Source of the DNA: Chara braunii
Lineage: Eukaryota > Streptophyta > Charophyceae > Charales > Characeae
Assembly: GCA_003427395.1 (NCBI GenBank)
Contig: BFEA01000374.1
Coordinates: 1,321,675-1,361,564, forward strand
DNA length: 39,890 nucleotides
Direction of reading: 5' to 3'
In this document: piece after piece, positions 9,847-20,626 of the stretch
Numbering within the stretch: position 1 is the first letter of the stretch
How the letters are laid out: each line of letters starts with the position of its first letter
Notes under the pieces: model-generated
Databases searched by the model: none
Told to the model about the DNA's origin: nothing
The model's input: only the letters and a program-made list of their open reading frames with translations
Program-made: the position numbers and the translations under genes

Positions 9847-11048
9847 TGTTGCATACTGTAACGGTGCAGACCAGAACAAGAACCGACCTCTCAATACAAA
9901 GTACAAGATAGCGTAGCGGAAGACTTAGATACCAATGATCCGAACAATCAATATTGCAATGCNCAAAGTACAAGATAGCGTAGCGGAAGACTTAGATACC
10001 AATGATCCGAACAATCAATATTGCAATGCAGCCCCGAACATACATCATCATCATCATTTCATGGTGTGAAGGGGTCTGGCGCTCACACATGAAGACTGCG
10101 CCAGCCCCAACCATACACAGACGAAGAAGAGGGGGGGTTAGACGAAGAAGAGCGGAAGATGGGAATGTCGTCAACACCAAGTCTTCGGAATCCCAATGTC
10201 GAGTCTGGATCCAATGTCGTCAAGTCTCAAGTCACAACTCTTTCTCTCTCTCTGTAGTAGTCTTCTGATACTGCGAAGTCAGGTGGTGAGAGGGTGAAGA
10301 AGAGATGGTGGACTTAGAAGAGGAAGAAGAAGAACTCTCTCTCTCTGTGTCCAGTACTGACCTGTGAAGATGGCGCCTTGATGCAGGTACCTCGTAGATG
10401 GAGCTGGAGCTATGGCGCCACAGGTAAGTACCACTGGCCTTCGCTAGCCATCTCTCTCCAACGCTACTACTACTAGCTACTAGCGCCTTGCGCTAAAGAC
10501 TACTCCTGCAGCTATGAGCGCCCAGCGCTGAAGACTACTGCTAGCGCTAACTACTACTGCAGCGCTCCTCGTGAGTGCTGCGGCCGAATCCTGAAGACTA
10601 CTCGTGCCCACTGTCCAACTACCTACCGTGAAGTGCATGGGAACTTCCTATGTGCTACTCGGCTTGCCTCCTGACTGCAGGGCGAGGCAGTCCAGGAGGC
10701 TGCTCTTGCCAATGCCGCAGGGAGTCGGGGGCTGCCGCTGCAGCTCCTGCTTGAGGCTGTCGTGGGAAACAAGCTAAAGATAGCCTGTTCCCGAAACCCT
10801 GGTTTTGTGCCTGAGTGTTAGGACAGGTCGATCTTATGAGGGCCCGAAAGTGGCCCTCCATTTCAGGCTGAAAAGCCTCAGGGCTGAAAAACCCTGTTTT
10901 AGGCTGAAACGACATAGGGCCTGCAGGCCCTCGTTTTTCAGTCTTTCAGGCTGAAACGACAAGGGCCAATAAGCCCTTATTTCTAGGCTTTTAGGCTGAG
11001 AATGCGGAACGGGCCCTGCAGGCCCGTGTGGCTACGCAGTATGCCACA
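9847..11048 (-). repeat. 3' LTR of gypsy B (left)
   Basis: It begins TGTTGCATAC and ends GTATGCCACA on the plus strand, an almost perfect 10-bp terminal inverted repeat with TG...CA ends. It matches 17481-18715 over its whole length. It contains a 66-bp duplication around a single N (9897-10029), a CT-rich patch, and a GC-rich hairpin cluster near the right end (10838-11027). Confidence 0.95.
10838..11027. promoter_or_regulatory. Hairpin cluster in gypsy B LTR (left copy)
   Basis: At least five short stem-loops follow each other: GAGGGCC/GGCCCTC (10838-10858, 7-bp stem), AGGCT/AGCCT (10865-10878), the perfect palindrome AGGGCCTGCAGGCCCT (10916-10931), AAGGGC/GCCCTT (10961-10978) and ACGGGCC/GGCCCGT (11009-11027, 7-bp stem). 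They are separated by repeats of TTAGGCTGAAACGAC. In element orientation this is the start of U3. Most stems are kept in the other LTR (18505-18694). A role is not known. Confidence 0.65.
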
Positions 11049-11060
11049 CCCCCCCCTCCT
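11049..11060 (-). promoter_or_regulatory. Polypurine tract of gypsy B
   Basis: On the minus strand AAGGAGGGGGGG directly abuts the 3' LTR. This is where the RNase H-resistant primer for plus-strand DNA synthesis lies in LTR elements. The pol stop lies just upstream. Confidence 0.85.
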
Positions 11061-11073
11061 TGAAAGACCGAGC

Positions 11074-11604
11074 TTACCTGCGAGGGCGAAGCTGTCTGTC
11101 TGAGGGAGGGACCACAGTCCGGGTGGGAGGGGCAGGTCCTGAAGGTCCCTGATCTAACCTCTGTCGCTCGTAGTGAGCATAGATCAGCAGTGTGGATGCT
11201 TTCAAATCTGTTCCTGAAATCCACCGAGTGTCGTTGAGATCGCATGCTCTGAATGTAACTTTGTACAGGTGAGGCTTGTTGCTGTATTTGCGATCCGTGA
11301 TGACGCGGTCAACTTCCTGATGAACATCCATAGATGGAGGGTTCTGCGATCGTCGGCCTGGGAAGTCGTCGCTCTTAGCTGGTGTATATGTTGCCAGCTT
11401 CGAGGCGTGAAAGACTGGATGGACCGTCAGATGCGCCGGGATGTTGATCACAAATGAAGGGCCATCGGGCTCATCGCCCGCGGCTGATGTTACGGGCCAT
11501 GGTCCAAACCACTTGGGAAGCAGTTTGCGTGAAACATCCTGTTCCAGTGCAAACTCTTCCGCAGAGACCCAAACCAGATCACCGGCGCGGATGGGACATG
11601 GCAC
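11074..11604 (-). pseudogene. Gypsy B integrase C-terminal domain and chromodomain-like tail
   Basis: This minus frame encodes the post-core integrase domain (DLVWVSAEEFALEQDVSRKLLPKWFGPWP, residues about 9-37), the HPVFHASKL block near residue 62, and a chromodomain-like segment (VDRVITDRKYSNK to RWISGTDL, about 95-130). It then has a basic Pro-rich end (SDRQLRPRR). It is separated from the integrase core by a frameshift near 11600. The tail ends about 25 bases from the 3' LTR, so the element is compact at this end. Confidence 0.88.
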
Positions 11605-12747
11605 GCGACGCCTGTTGGCTTACTGCTGCATGCGGACTTGAGCCTTTTGCAGTTGGCTTGAGCCAACAATTCCCTGTACTTCCGGACGGAAGCGGGAGAG
11701 CAAGCGGCGTCGATGTCGGCTGGTCGTGGGAGGAGAAGGTCGGCGAAGATACGGCCTTTCCGTCCACCGTGGTGCAACTCGAATGGAGTCACGCCGATCG
11801 CCGGGTGCACCGAAGTGTTGTAGGCGAACTCGATGTTTGGGAGGCGGTCAACCCAATCTTTCTGGTCCGGACGGATGAGCGTACGAAGCATCATTTGAGC
11901 GGTTTGATGTGCCCGCTCCGTTTGCCCGTCCGTCTGTGGATGCCAAGTCGAACTTGGTTTCATCTTCGTGCCGGACTCCTGCATGAGAGAAGTCCAAAAT
12001 GCCGACATGAAGTGAGTGTCGCGGTCGCTGACTATGTCTTCCGGTACACCGTGGCCATAAATCCAACTGGTGTGCAAGAGGAGTGCCAGCTCGGGAGCCG
12101 TGGAGTAGTACTTGCAAGGGAGAAAACACGCATACTTACTCAAACGGTCCACAACTGTGAGGATGCCGTCGTGCCCAAGGCGATCGCGGTGGGAATGGTC
12201 CGGTGACATCCATGGCAACGGAGAGGCCGGGTTCCCGTGGGATAGGCATTGGGCGCAACTCGCCGTAGGGGTTGCGATTGCGGGGCTTGCTTCGTCGACA
12301 AAATTCGCAAGAGTCGCAATACCGAGTGACATCGGTAATGAGGTCGGGCCATCGGAATCGTTGTCGAAGCCGTGCAATAGTGCGGTTGACTCCGAAATGG
12401 CCGGCGAGTCGTGAGTCATGGTACTCCCCGAGAAGGCGAGTCCGAAGACGGCGGTCTCGTGGGACACACAATAAGTCCTTGCCTCTTGAGTGGAGGAGCA
12501 AGTACCCGTTGGCAATGCGATAGTGGCTGGCCGGCGGGTGATCCGAAGATAACTGCGCATACAACGTGACGAAGTCCGGATCCGATTCATATCCCCGGAT
12601 GAAGTGTCGCTGAAGTTCCTCCTCGAATGCGAAGGCATGATGTGTCATAGCGCAAAGATCAGGTCTTCGCGAGAGTGCGTCTGCTGCGCGATTGGAGAGG
12701 CCGGGAAGATGTTTCGGTGTGAAGTCAAATTGGTCGATGAAGTACAT
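11590..12747 (-). pseudogene. Gypsy B integrase (zinc domain and catalytic core), frameshifted
   Basis: The 12747-12136 frame holds the end of the RNase H connection (RAADALSRRPDL), then the HHCC domain (EYHDSRLAGHFGVNRT, CDSCEFC) and the first core Asp (SVAMDVTGPFP). Near 12190 the reading moves to a second frame (12638-11490) with DGILTVVDRLSKYACFLP, the second Asp in VSDRDTHFMSAFW and the Glu in TDGQTERAHQTA. It continues to NIEFAYNTSVHPAIGVTPFEL. All three catalytic residues are present, unlike elements A and C. One frameshift inside the core and another near 11600 inactivate it. Confidence 0.9.
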
Positions 12748-12750
12748 CCA

Positions 12751-13800
12751 TCATCTGATCGTGCTGCTCACCGTATCCTGTGTCTTGTAGTAAGTCAGTG
12801 GGTTGTTGCCATTAACCCATGTGAACCTATGACGCCCAAGGAGGAAGTGCCGCCATCGCTTGAGAGCCATCACAAACGCGAGCAGCTCCTTCTTCCTTGC
12901 ATCATCAAGCGAGTTGATGGGAGGCACTTTGTGGTTGAAATACTCCACAGGGTGCCAGTCGTCGCCGTCGTGTTGTTCTAAGACTGCCCCAACGCCATAG
13001 CCGAAAGTGTCAATTGTCACTCTCGTAGGCAGGGTGGGGTCATAGATGCTAAGGACGGGTGCCATGAGCATGGTCGTCTTAAGTGCTTGGAATGACCGGC
13101 GTGCGTCGTCATCGAATACGAATGGCACCTTTGGCGATTGTAATCTTGTCATAGGTGCAACAATTCTTGAGTATCCGGTGATGAATCGCTGATAGTAACC
13201 CGCAAACCCCATGAATGAACGAACGTCCGTGGTGTTGGTGGGCTCGGCCCATACTCGGATGGCCTCGATCTTGTCCGCAAGCGGACGGATGCCTTGCGGC
13301 GTTACATAATGTCCCAAGTACTCCTGCTCCTGCCGCGCGAATTCGCATTTGTCCCGGTTGGCTTTGTACTTGGCTTGTCGTAGCCGCTCCAAAACGGTGC
13401 GCAGGTGTTCCACATGCTCGTCCAAACTCCGGCTGTACACCAGGATGTCGTCGAGGTAGATAAGTACAAATCGATCCAGCATGTGTCGGAACTCCGTTGT
13501 CATAGCCGTTTGGAAAGTGGCTGGGGCATTCGTAAGGCCAAACGACATAACCAGCCATTTGTAATGCCCATATCTCGTCTTAAATGCGGTCTTGTAGCGG
13601 TCCTCCTGCCGGATCTCAAGTTGGTGATATCCCGATTTGAGGTCTAGCTTGGAGAAGAACTTGGCGCCGCCCAGCCGTTCGAGGAGGTCGTCGATGCGTA
13701 GAAGAGGGCTGACGTTCTTGACCGTTTGCGCGTTGAGCTTGCGATAATCGATGCACAACCGCAGATCCTTGTTCTTCTTCGGGCGAATAGAACGGGAGCA
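12751..13800 (-). pseudogene. Gypsy B reverse transcriptase and RNase H
   Basis: The minus frame from 13758 starts within the RT fingers (MCIDYRKLNAQTVKN) and runs through LDLKSGYHQL, SFGLTNAPATFQ and the intact catalytic box FVLIYLDDILVYS to RNase H (TRVTIDTFGYGVGAVLEQ, KKELLAFVMALKRWRHFLLG). A TGA at 12754-12756 stands where element A has Arg (IARWM). CGA to TGA is a typical methyl-CpG decay change, and the frame continues unbroken past it. The join to the protease frame lies near 13790, so the RT N-terminus is in another frame. This is the only RT of the three gypsy elements with the canonical YLDD. Confidence 0.9.
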
Positions 13801-14983
13801 CCGTATGGCGAGGAGCTAGGCCGAATCCAGCCTTTCTCAAGAAGGTCGTCGAGTTGTGCCCGTAGCACACTTAGCTCTTCCTCGCTCATTCGGTAGATGC
13901 AACCACGCGGAGGTACAACCCTGTCCTCGAAGATGATCTCGTGGCGGATGGGCTGATCCGGTGCTACTCCGTGCGGGCCTTTGAACACGTCGCTGTAGGC
14001 GTCGAGAAGCTCGGTGATGCGTGGGTCCGAAGATGAGTCCGTCGATGAAGCGTCTTGGGGCGGGAGGGCGTGGAGAAAACACACCCCCATCTCCTCGACG
14101 TCGTCTCTGATGATGGAAGCTCGCATGCTTGCGGCGGACACCACGTGACAACTGATTGAAGGGTGAGGAGGAGCTACCGTGCATGGGACTAGTACTCTGT
14201 TCCGATCACGAACGTGAACGGTGCGGCGGTAGAAGTTCACCGGATGATCCTCGCTTCGCAGCCATGACATGCCCAAGATCATGTCGAATTTGGTGTCCAA
14301 AATATCGAAGGACACCGCCTCCCTTGCATGCGGGGCAAAGTATACGGGGACGTCATCAATGCACCGGTCAATTGACTTGTGCGTATGACCGTCTGCCAAT
14401 GTGACTTGCGTCGGTTGGGACTTCCTCCAGACGCGTGGGCCAAGGCCGACGCGTATCATAAAGTCCTGGCTCATGTAGTTGCGAGATGCTCCGCAATCGA
14501 TCAAAGCGCTGCAGGTCGCCTCTCCGGTCTGAATGCGTACATATAACAAAGGTGTGTCGATGTCGTCGTACCGTTGCGTCTTGAACTCGCGGTCGATCTT
14601 CGCAATGTAGGCGTGAAGGTCGACAACCTCTACTTCGGCGTCCATCAACGGAGTTGGTACTGCAATGTGCATGTAATCCCGCAATTGTGCCATGAGCACG
14701 TTGAACATCGACCGGGCTGGTGAAGGCGCATCCATTGGAAGTCCGCAAATGTCAACGGGTCGAGCTCTTCAAGTCTTGACCATGGCGTTGAATCCCCGGT
14801 GGTAGATGGCGGCGAAGCTGCCGAATCGGTTGCCGATGGTGATGAAACCGTGCATGTGGTAGATTGTTGCACGTGGAGCGGTTGGTCCAACGGTGGGACC
14901 AAGTGGACAGCATAGTCCTCGTAAGCATACCGAGAACTTACGACATTCGCATCCTCCCCAGATGTGTAGGAGGCCGTTAGCAA
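13790..14983 (-). pseudogene. Gypsy B protease and RT N-terminus
   Basis: The 14735-13644 frame carries a linker (LDPLTFADFQWM in the overlapping 14983 frame), the protease with LLYVRIQTG and ALIDCGASRNYM, FDMILGMSWL, and then the start of RT (IRHEIIFEDRVVPPRGCIYRMSEEEL, KGWIRPSSSPYGAPVLF) before the frame breaks near 13790. The protease active site reads DCG instead of the usual DSG/DTG, which may already lower activity. The frame is otherwise open for more than 300 codons. Confidence 0.85.
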
Positions 14984-15089
14984 GGCGGCCGAATCTGGCG
15001 GAGTGGGAGGTGGAGTCGCCTCATCTCCCGCGGAACTCAGTTTCCCGAGTTGATACGAGGCCGAACATCCTCCTTGCCCTGATCCTGGC

Positions 15090-16633
15090 AGAGGGAGGTC
15101 TTGTGCTTGGTGCTATTGCACCAATAGCAGCAGCCGTAACGGCCGCGGTACTTGTACTCGGCCTCGGTCAAGTGAAACTTGACCCATGGTGCTGGCTGTC
15201 CTTTTCCAGCTGGCGATGCGGTTTTCGCCTTCCCGTTTCCTCGGGACTTGTTGTTGCTTCACGGCTGGACAGCAGCCACCTGATCTCCCTCACGTGACGC
15301 TTGGAAGGCTGCCGGGTCTTCCACAATGTTGTCCGATTGGACTGCAGCGAACTGCTGCGGTCGCGGACCAGTTTTCACCTTCTCCACATAGGTTGGCTGC
15401 CACGTTGACTTCTCGTGTGCAGCCGCCCTGTTTGTCTTGATGATCTCTCTCGCCTTGTCAATGATTTCAGCGAAGGTGGCATATTGCTCACGATCACCAA
15501 GTGCAAGGCTCAATGCAGCACATGACCTGTTGTAGAACTCGCGGCGCATATGCGAAAATGGCAAGTCAAGATCGGGCGTTGCCGCGATCTTCTGCCATTC
15601 CGTGAGCCAGTCACATGTTACTGTGTTGCCTTGCGTCATGCCGAAGAGACGGTTGATGGTGAGTGTTGGCGCGTCGTCCACGATGAACCGCTTCTTCCAT
15701 AGCCGTGTTAACTCTTCCCATGAGATCTTGTCTTTCAAATCTGCGACGTCGACGCCGTGGATGGATGTCAGGTGGCTTAACCAGATCTGGCATCCGCCCT
15801 TTGAGTTCAGGAACAGGGCGCCGATGAACGCGTGCTTGGGGACGAACAGAATCCGAAGTTGCGTCGTAAAGCCTTCCCACCAGAGGACCGGGTCTTGATG
15901 CGTGTAGTCATCGAACTTCTCAATTTGGAATGTCGGCATCTTATAATGCGTTGTGCTGTTGCCATCCTTGTTAGGCAGCTGCAGTTGTTGAACCTCGGTC
16001 TTCAAGGTATCCAGTTGTTTGCTGATGGTGGTTGGCGCAGCGAAGGTGCTGATGTCGCCGAGCATTGCGACTATGTGGTCGACGCGTTGCTCCAGTTGGC
16101 GGGCAGAGGGTGCACTGCTGGACTCGCCAGCGTCCGGTCTTGGTGCTACTTGCTCCAAGTCCAGTACACGGGAATCAAGTGCCCGTGTTGCATCCTCGTG
16201 CTGAGCCTTGTGGTTCCGTACGGCCTGCAGGAGGTTCGCCAACTCAGACTGCAGGTGGCTACAAGTGTAAACCAACCTGGTTATGAGCTTGGCCATGAAT
16301 TCCTTGTGTTGTGCCTCCGGTGTCCGCGTCGTCGTGCCCCTCGGATGGTTCAAAATGCCAAAGCTTGAGCCTTTCAATGCTGGTGGTTTCATGTCGCTGC
16401 AGCAGATCCTGGGTTTCCTTGCGGCGTGCTTGGGTATCTGCGTCTGCTTCGCCCTAAAGCCGCTGCTTCTTAGTTGTTGCTGCTGCTTCAGCCTGTAGGC
16501 GGGCAGCCTCGGCTACCAGCTGGCGCTGTTCCTCAGCCTCGATCAGTGCGAGCTGTGTCTGGAACCGCTGTTTGTAGTCGGCAATAGGCTCGTTGGCCAG
16601 TTGGTCTGGCATGCCCAGAGCTGGGCCCGTCAT
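15090..16633 (-). pseudogene. Gypsy B gag, broken
   Basis: The likely start is the ATG at 16633 (MTGPALGMPDQ), just after the ACGT array; an ATG 10 codons earlier would translate the array. A coiled-coil-forming segment (IEAEEQRQLVAEAARLQAEAA) ends at a stop near 16454. The long frame 16392-15259 carries further helices, SKQLDTLKTEVQQLQLP, and the capsid (FDDYTHQDPVLWWEGF, FLNSKGGCQIWLSHL, EELTRLWKKRFI). A third frame near 15131-15090 gives CYWCNSTKHKTSLC, a CX2CX4HX4C zinc knuckle matching that of element A. At least two frameshifts separate the parts. Confidence 0.85.
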
Positions 16634-16634
16634 G

Positions 16635-16759
16635 TTGCTGACGTGGCACTGCTTACGTGGCATTGTTGCTGACGTGGCACTGCTGACATGGCACTGCTAA
16701 CGTGGCACTGTTGCTGACGTGGCACTGTTGCTGACGTGGCACTGCTGACGTGGCACTGT
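16635..16759 (-). repeat. Array of TGACGTGGCAC-type units in the gypsy B leader
   Basis: Eight units of about 11-18 bp, (T/C)TGACGTGGCACTG with a few point variants (TTACGTGG, TGACATGG, TAACGTGG), lie upstream of gag. Read on the element strand they are GCCACGTCAGCA, the same motif as in gypsy A at 2074-2181. TGACGTGG is a known ACGT-core recognition sequence of plant bZIP proteins. It lies inside the transcribed leader if transcription starts in the 5' LTR. Confidence 0.8.
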
Positions 16760-17465
16760 ACCAACCCGGAATGCATTCAAAGGGGTGGGTGGGAGGGAAA
16801 ATGCAGGTAGAAAACCAACCCAACAATACTTTCCTCCCGGCCCTAATAAACAGATAAAATATAAATAAAAATAAAAGAGGACTACTTCCTTTTTTTTTTT
16901 TTTTTTTTTTTTGTATATCTATCGATCTGTAATGAGTGAGACATGTCAGAAGAGTACTATGAGCGAGATCTAGGCTAGGTTCCGCAAAGTTTCGGCTTTC
17001 ACAAAATGCGATCTTGAAATGTTGGCAAGCTTCGCAAGATTTTGGTTTTCAAAAAAATTTGCGAGATAGAATGAAAATTCGATTTTCATAAAAGAATAAA
17101 TCCGGTTTCCGAGAATATGACCACTTCTATTGTTATCCTAATGTGCCTAGAAAACGAAATGTTAACCTCAGAAATTTTCAGCTATGTATGCAAAATATCA
17201 GAGAACGAAGTGCTACTATCGGGAATTTTCAGATAAAACGAAATGCGATTATCAGAAATTTTCAGATATTTGTTGCGTGAAAACGAAATACTAATATCAG
17301 AAATTTCAAGCAAAACGAAATGCGATTATCAAAATTTTTCAGATAGCTGTTGCGAGAAAAAAAGAAAAAATTTTCAAAGATTTGTCCTACTTGATTTACT
17401 AATGAGTAATCAATGATCAAGCAAGCTGGCAACTTGATTGAGCGGGTCCTCTGAATGAGAGGTCC
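16760..17465 (-). other. Gypsy B 5' untranslated leader, AT-rich, with tandem repeats
   Basis: There is no gene. It contains a 22-base T run (about 16891-16912; poly-A on the element strand) and, at 17151-17358, five degenerate units of 32-52 bp beginning AAAACGAAATG (starts 17151, 17202, 17235, 17281, 17312), each followed by TCAGAAATTTTCAG. Similar words fill 1560-1960 beside element A. Confidence 0.7.
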
Positions 17466-17477
17466 GCTCCGATACCA
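17466..17477 (-). promoter_or_regulatory. Primer-binding site of gypsy B (initiator tRNA-Met type)
   Basis: On the minus strand TGGTATCGGAGC starts 3 bases after the 5' LTR end. It matches the common plant initiator-Met PBS (TGGTATCAGAGC) with one A-to-G change. It would prime minus-strand DNA synthesis and fixes the element orientation. Confidence 0.88.
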
Positions 17478-17480
17478 AAT

Positions 17481-18715
17481 TGTTGCATACTTTAACGGTG
17501 TAGACCAGAACAAGAACCGACCTCTCAATACAAAGTACAAGATAGCGTAGCGGAAGACTTAGATACCAATGATCCGAACAATCAATATTGCAATGCNCAA
17601 AGTACAAGATAGCGTAGCGGAAGACTTAGATACCAATGATCCGAACAATCAATATTGCAATGCAGCCCCGAACATACATCATCATCATCATTCCATGGCG
17701 TGAAGGGGTCTGGCGCTCACACAGGAAGACTGCGCCAGCCCCAACCATACACATACGAAGAAGAGGGGGGTTAGAATAAGAAGAGGGGAAGATGGGAATG
17801 TCGTCAACACCNAGTCTTCGGCACAAGCCCAAATAGTCCTTCGTCAAAATGTCTGAATCCCAATGTCGAGTTTGGATCCAATGTCGTCAAGTCTCAAGTC
17901 ACAACTCTCTCTCTCTCTGTAGTAGTCTGCTGATACTGAGAAGTCAGGTGGTGAGAGGGTGAAGAAGAGATGGTGGACTTAGAAGAGGAAGAAGAAGAAC
18001 TCTCTCTCTCTTTGTGTCCAGTACTGACCTGTGAAGATGGCGCTTTGATGCAGGTACCTCGAAGATGGAGCTGGAGCTATGGCGCCACAGGTAAGTACCG
18101 CTGGCCTCCGCCAGCCATCTCTCTCCAACGCTACTACCACCAGCTACTAGCGCCCTGCGCTGAAGACTACTCCTGCAGCTATGAGCGCCCAACGCTGAAG
18201 ATTACTGCTAGCGCTAACTACTACTGCAGCGCTCCTCGTGAGTGCTGCGGCCGAATCCTGAAGACTACTCGTGCCTACTGTCCAACTACCTACCGTGAAG
18301 TGCATGGGAACTTCCTATGTACTACTCGGCCTGCCTCCTGACTGCAGGGCGAGGTAATCCAGGAGGCTGCTCTTGCCAATGCCGCAAGGAGTCATGGGCT
18401 GCCGCTGCAGCTCCTGCTTGAGGCTGTCATGGGAAACAGGCTAAAGATAGCCTGTTCCCGAAACCCTGGTTTTGTGCCTGAGTGTTAGGACAGATCGATC
18501 TTATGAGGGCCCGAAAGTGGCCCTCTGTTTTAGGCTGAAAAGCCTCAGGTTTGAAAAGCCCTGTTTTAGGCTGAAACGACGTAGGGCCTGCAGGCCCTCG
18601 TTTTTCAGTCTTTCAGGCTGAAACGACAGGGGCCTGTAAGCCCTTATTTCTAGGCTTTTAGGCTGAGAATGCGGGACGGGCCCTGCAGGCCCGTGTGGCT
18701 ACGCAGTATGCCACA
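17481..18715 (-). repeat. 5' LTR of gypsy B (right)
   Basis: It starts TGTTGCATAC and ends GTATGCCACA on the plus strand, homologous to 9847-11048 throughout. It carries the same 66-bp duplication around a single N (17531-17663), an extra N at 17812, and an additional block of about 34 bp (about 17821-17854) missing from the other LTR. The hairpin cluster is at 18505-18694. PBS adjacency makes this the 5' LTR. Confidence 0.95.
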
Positions 18716-18720
18716 AGAGA
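18716..18720. repeat. Target-site duplication of gypsy B, right copy (AGAGA)
   Basis: It is identical to 9842-9846 and directly follows the right LTR end. Confidence 0.93.
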
Positions 18721-19553
18721 ACATCCTGTTAATCCATGAGGTACTTCAACTCACAAAACACTCCCGACAGAACGCAGCCTTGGTGTTCATAGATTTCGAA
18801 AAAGCCTACGACCATGTGGACTGGCTGTTTTTGGATAGATGCTTGGAAAAGAACTTTGGGCTAAACTTTAGACACTGGATACGAATACTGCATCAGAATG
18901 CAACGACTTGTGTCCACGTCAACGGAAGTCTAGCACCACCTCTACGCCTGGAAAGATCGGTCCGCCAAGGGGACCCAATCGCCCCCTTCCTCTTTTTGGT
19001 CATTATGGAAGCGCTAGCTGCCAACCTTCGGGCGAACAAAAACATTACAAGAATTCGAGTCACACACATCCCGGAGGATGCAATCCCAGTTTGCTCCCTT
19101 TTTGCAGACGATCTCACAATCCTGGCAGAGGCCACGCATAGCAACATGGGGGAAATCCAACAGATGATGGAACAGTTCGCTAAGGTCTCTGACATGACAG
19201 TCAACTGGGGGAGCAAAACACAGGGATGGTGGATCCACTATCAAGGGGGTCGCCCTCCGGAGTCACCGCGTATTGCATGGATGCCACTAGACAGCCCAGT
19301 AAGAATCCTAGGGGTAGCAATGACCACAAAGGGATGCCCGCCAACAAATGATGATTGGATCAGTGCCCCGGCCCAACAAAAGTTGAACAACTTGAGAAAC
19401 AAGCACACATCCCTGTTCGGTCGCGCCCTAGTAATCAACAATGTTATCTTTGCATCATTATGGTATAAGTCACTGCTATGGCCCTTGAGCAAAACAGCCC
19501 TGAGGAACCTAAGGAAAAAAGTAGCAATTTTCCTATGGACAGGGGACGGCTAG
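18716..19553 (+). pseudogene. LINE D ORF2: C-terminal half of reverse transcriptase
   Basis: The frame resumes the RT cut by gypsy B. It shows FIDFEKAYDHVDW with the first catalytic Asp, SVRQGDPIAPFLF, and the catalytic FADD box in CSLFADDLTIL, followed by the thumb region (WGSKTQGWWIH, LGVAMTTKGCP) up to FLWTGDG and a TAG at 19551-19553. The RT catalytic residues themselves are intact. The apparent ATG near 18708 lies inside the LTR edge and is not a real start. Confidence 0.92.
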
Positions 19554-20626
19554 CAGAGCAACGTAATAAGCCGAGTAGCGTGGGACTCGATAATCCAACC
19601 CAAAGGGAGGGGAGGTCTGGGAATAATCGACCCAATCACACAAGTACAAGCATTACGACTAAAATGGATTAAAAAAAACATTTTCACTCCCCAGAATCCA
19701 TGGTGCGTACTAGCTTTAGAACATTTGGCCCGGCTGGCCCCGAAAACCCCCCAAATAACTCACCCCCTGATATGGTTAGAGGACCGATTCTGGCCAATCC
19801 CACGTAAACTCTCCAAGGAAGGGAAGGGCTGGAGGGCGGGCAGACAATGGACACCTTCTGACCATCTCTGCTAGAAACCTGGCGCAAACAGCCGCTCCTT
19901 GACCAAGCTCACCCCAACAGATGGGAGGAAGTCTACCGCCAACCCCTTTTTGGAAATCGGTGGGTGACAAACTCGAAAGGCTACGTACTGATAAGCTCAT
20001 CCACGCCCTGGCAAAGCTGGGGAAAAAAAGGGGTGCTCAAGGTGGGAGACCTATGGGACAAAGACAGACGGGACTGGAAAACAGGAGACCAGCTGAGAGG
20101 AACTTTGCGGTACTGCCACCACATAGAGGAGCTTTTGGACAACCTGATAGAAGCCATCCCACTGGCATGGTACTGAGTTTTGAAACAAGGCCCCACCTTG
20201 AAGGAAGGGGACTGGGTGGCGAGTACAGAGACCCCATTAAGGATGGGCCAGGTACACATGGTCTCCCCCCAAACGGTCTTGGTCGAATATTACGCCATTA
20301 CCAAAAAAGGCACCCTTCAAGGAAACAGAGCCCCCTTTGAATGGAAAGAGAGATCATCAATGTACCGTGTGAGAGTGATAGAAGAGAAGGGGCAGAAGTC
20401 TGTGTTCCAGCCTTCCATACCAATCCAGGACTTGGCACTAGACCCAGCCGAATGGATTTGGAAGCTCCCTCAGAGGAAGGGTGTCACGGGCAACATCAGT
20501 TTACATCAGTTGCAGGTTAAATCAACCTATAAAATGCTCAGACCTAAAAGATGTTTGAGAGATACAATCAACAACCGGTGGGCCAAACACTTAAATGTGG
20601 ATCGCTCTCTTCTGACACCAATCTGA
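19554..20626 (+). pseudogene. LINE D ORF2: post-RT region
   Basis: Downstream of the TAG at 19551-19553 the protein continues (SRVAWDSIIQPKGRGGLGI, then QALRLKWIKK) in the same frame, then through frameshifts into the 20180-20626 frame (KEGDWVASTETPLRMG, VLVEYYAITKKGTLQGN, FEWKERSSMYRVRV, LRPKRCLRDTINNRWAKHL). It ends in TGA at 20624-20626 where LINE E has Lys-Trp (PIKWF). This region links RT and the zinc-binding domain in plant L1-like ORF2. No RNase H domain is seen. Confidence 0.8.

Larger units (their letters stand above)
9847..18715 (-). mobile_element. Ty3/gypsy retrotransposon B, complete but inactivated, inserted in LINE D
   Basis: A structurally complete LTR element of 8.87 kb on the minus strand. 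It has the 5' LTR at 17481-18715, PBS at 17466-17477, leader with ACGT array, gag, pol, PPT at 11049-11060 and 3' LTR at 9847-11048. Perfect AGAGA duplications flank it. Pol order is PR-RT-RNase H-IN-chromodomain-like tail, the Ty3/gypsy arrangement. The LTRs differ by many substitutions and a block of about 34 bp (around 17821-17854), so the insertion is not recent. RT keeps YLDD and integrase keeps its D,D,E residues, but a TGA at 12754-12756 and several frameshifts prevent expression. It is the best preserved gypsy copy in the window. Confidence 0.95.

Noticed and set aside
11454-12206. 250-codon plus-strand frame opposite the gypsy B integrase
   Set aside because: It is antisense to a well-supported integrase frame and has no recognisable motif.
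15832-16368. 178-codon plus-strand frame opposite gypsy B gag
   Set aside because: It is a shadow of the GC-biased gag codons; no domain or start context.
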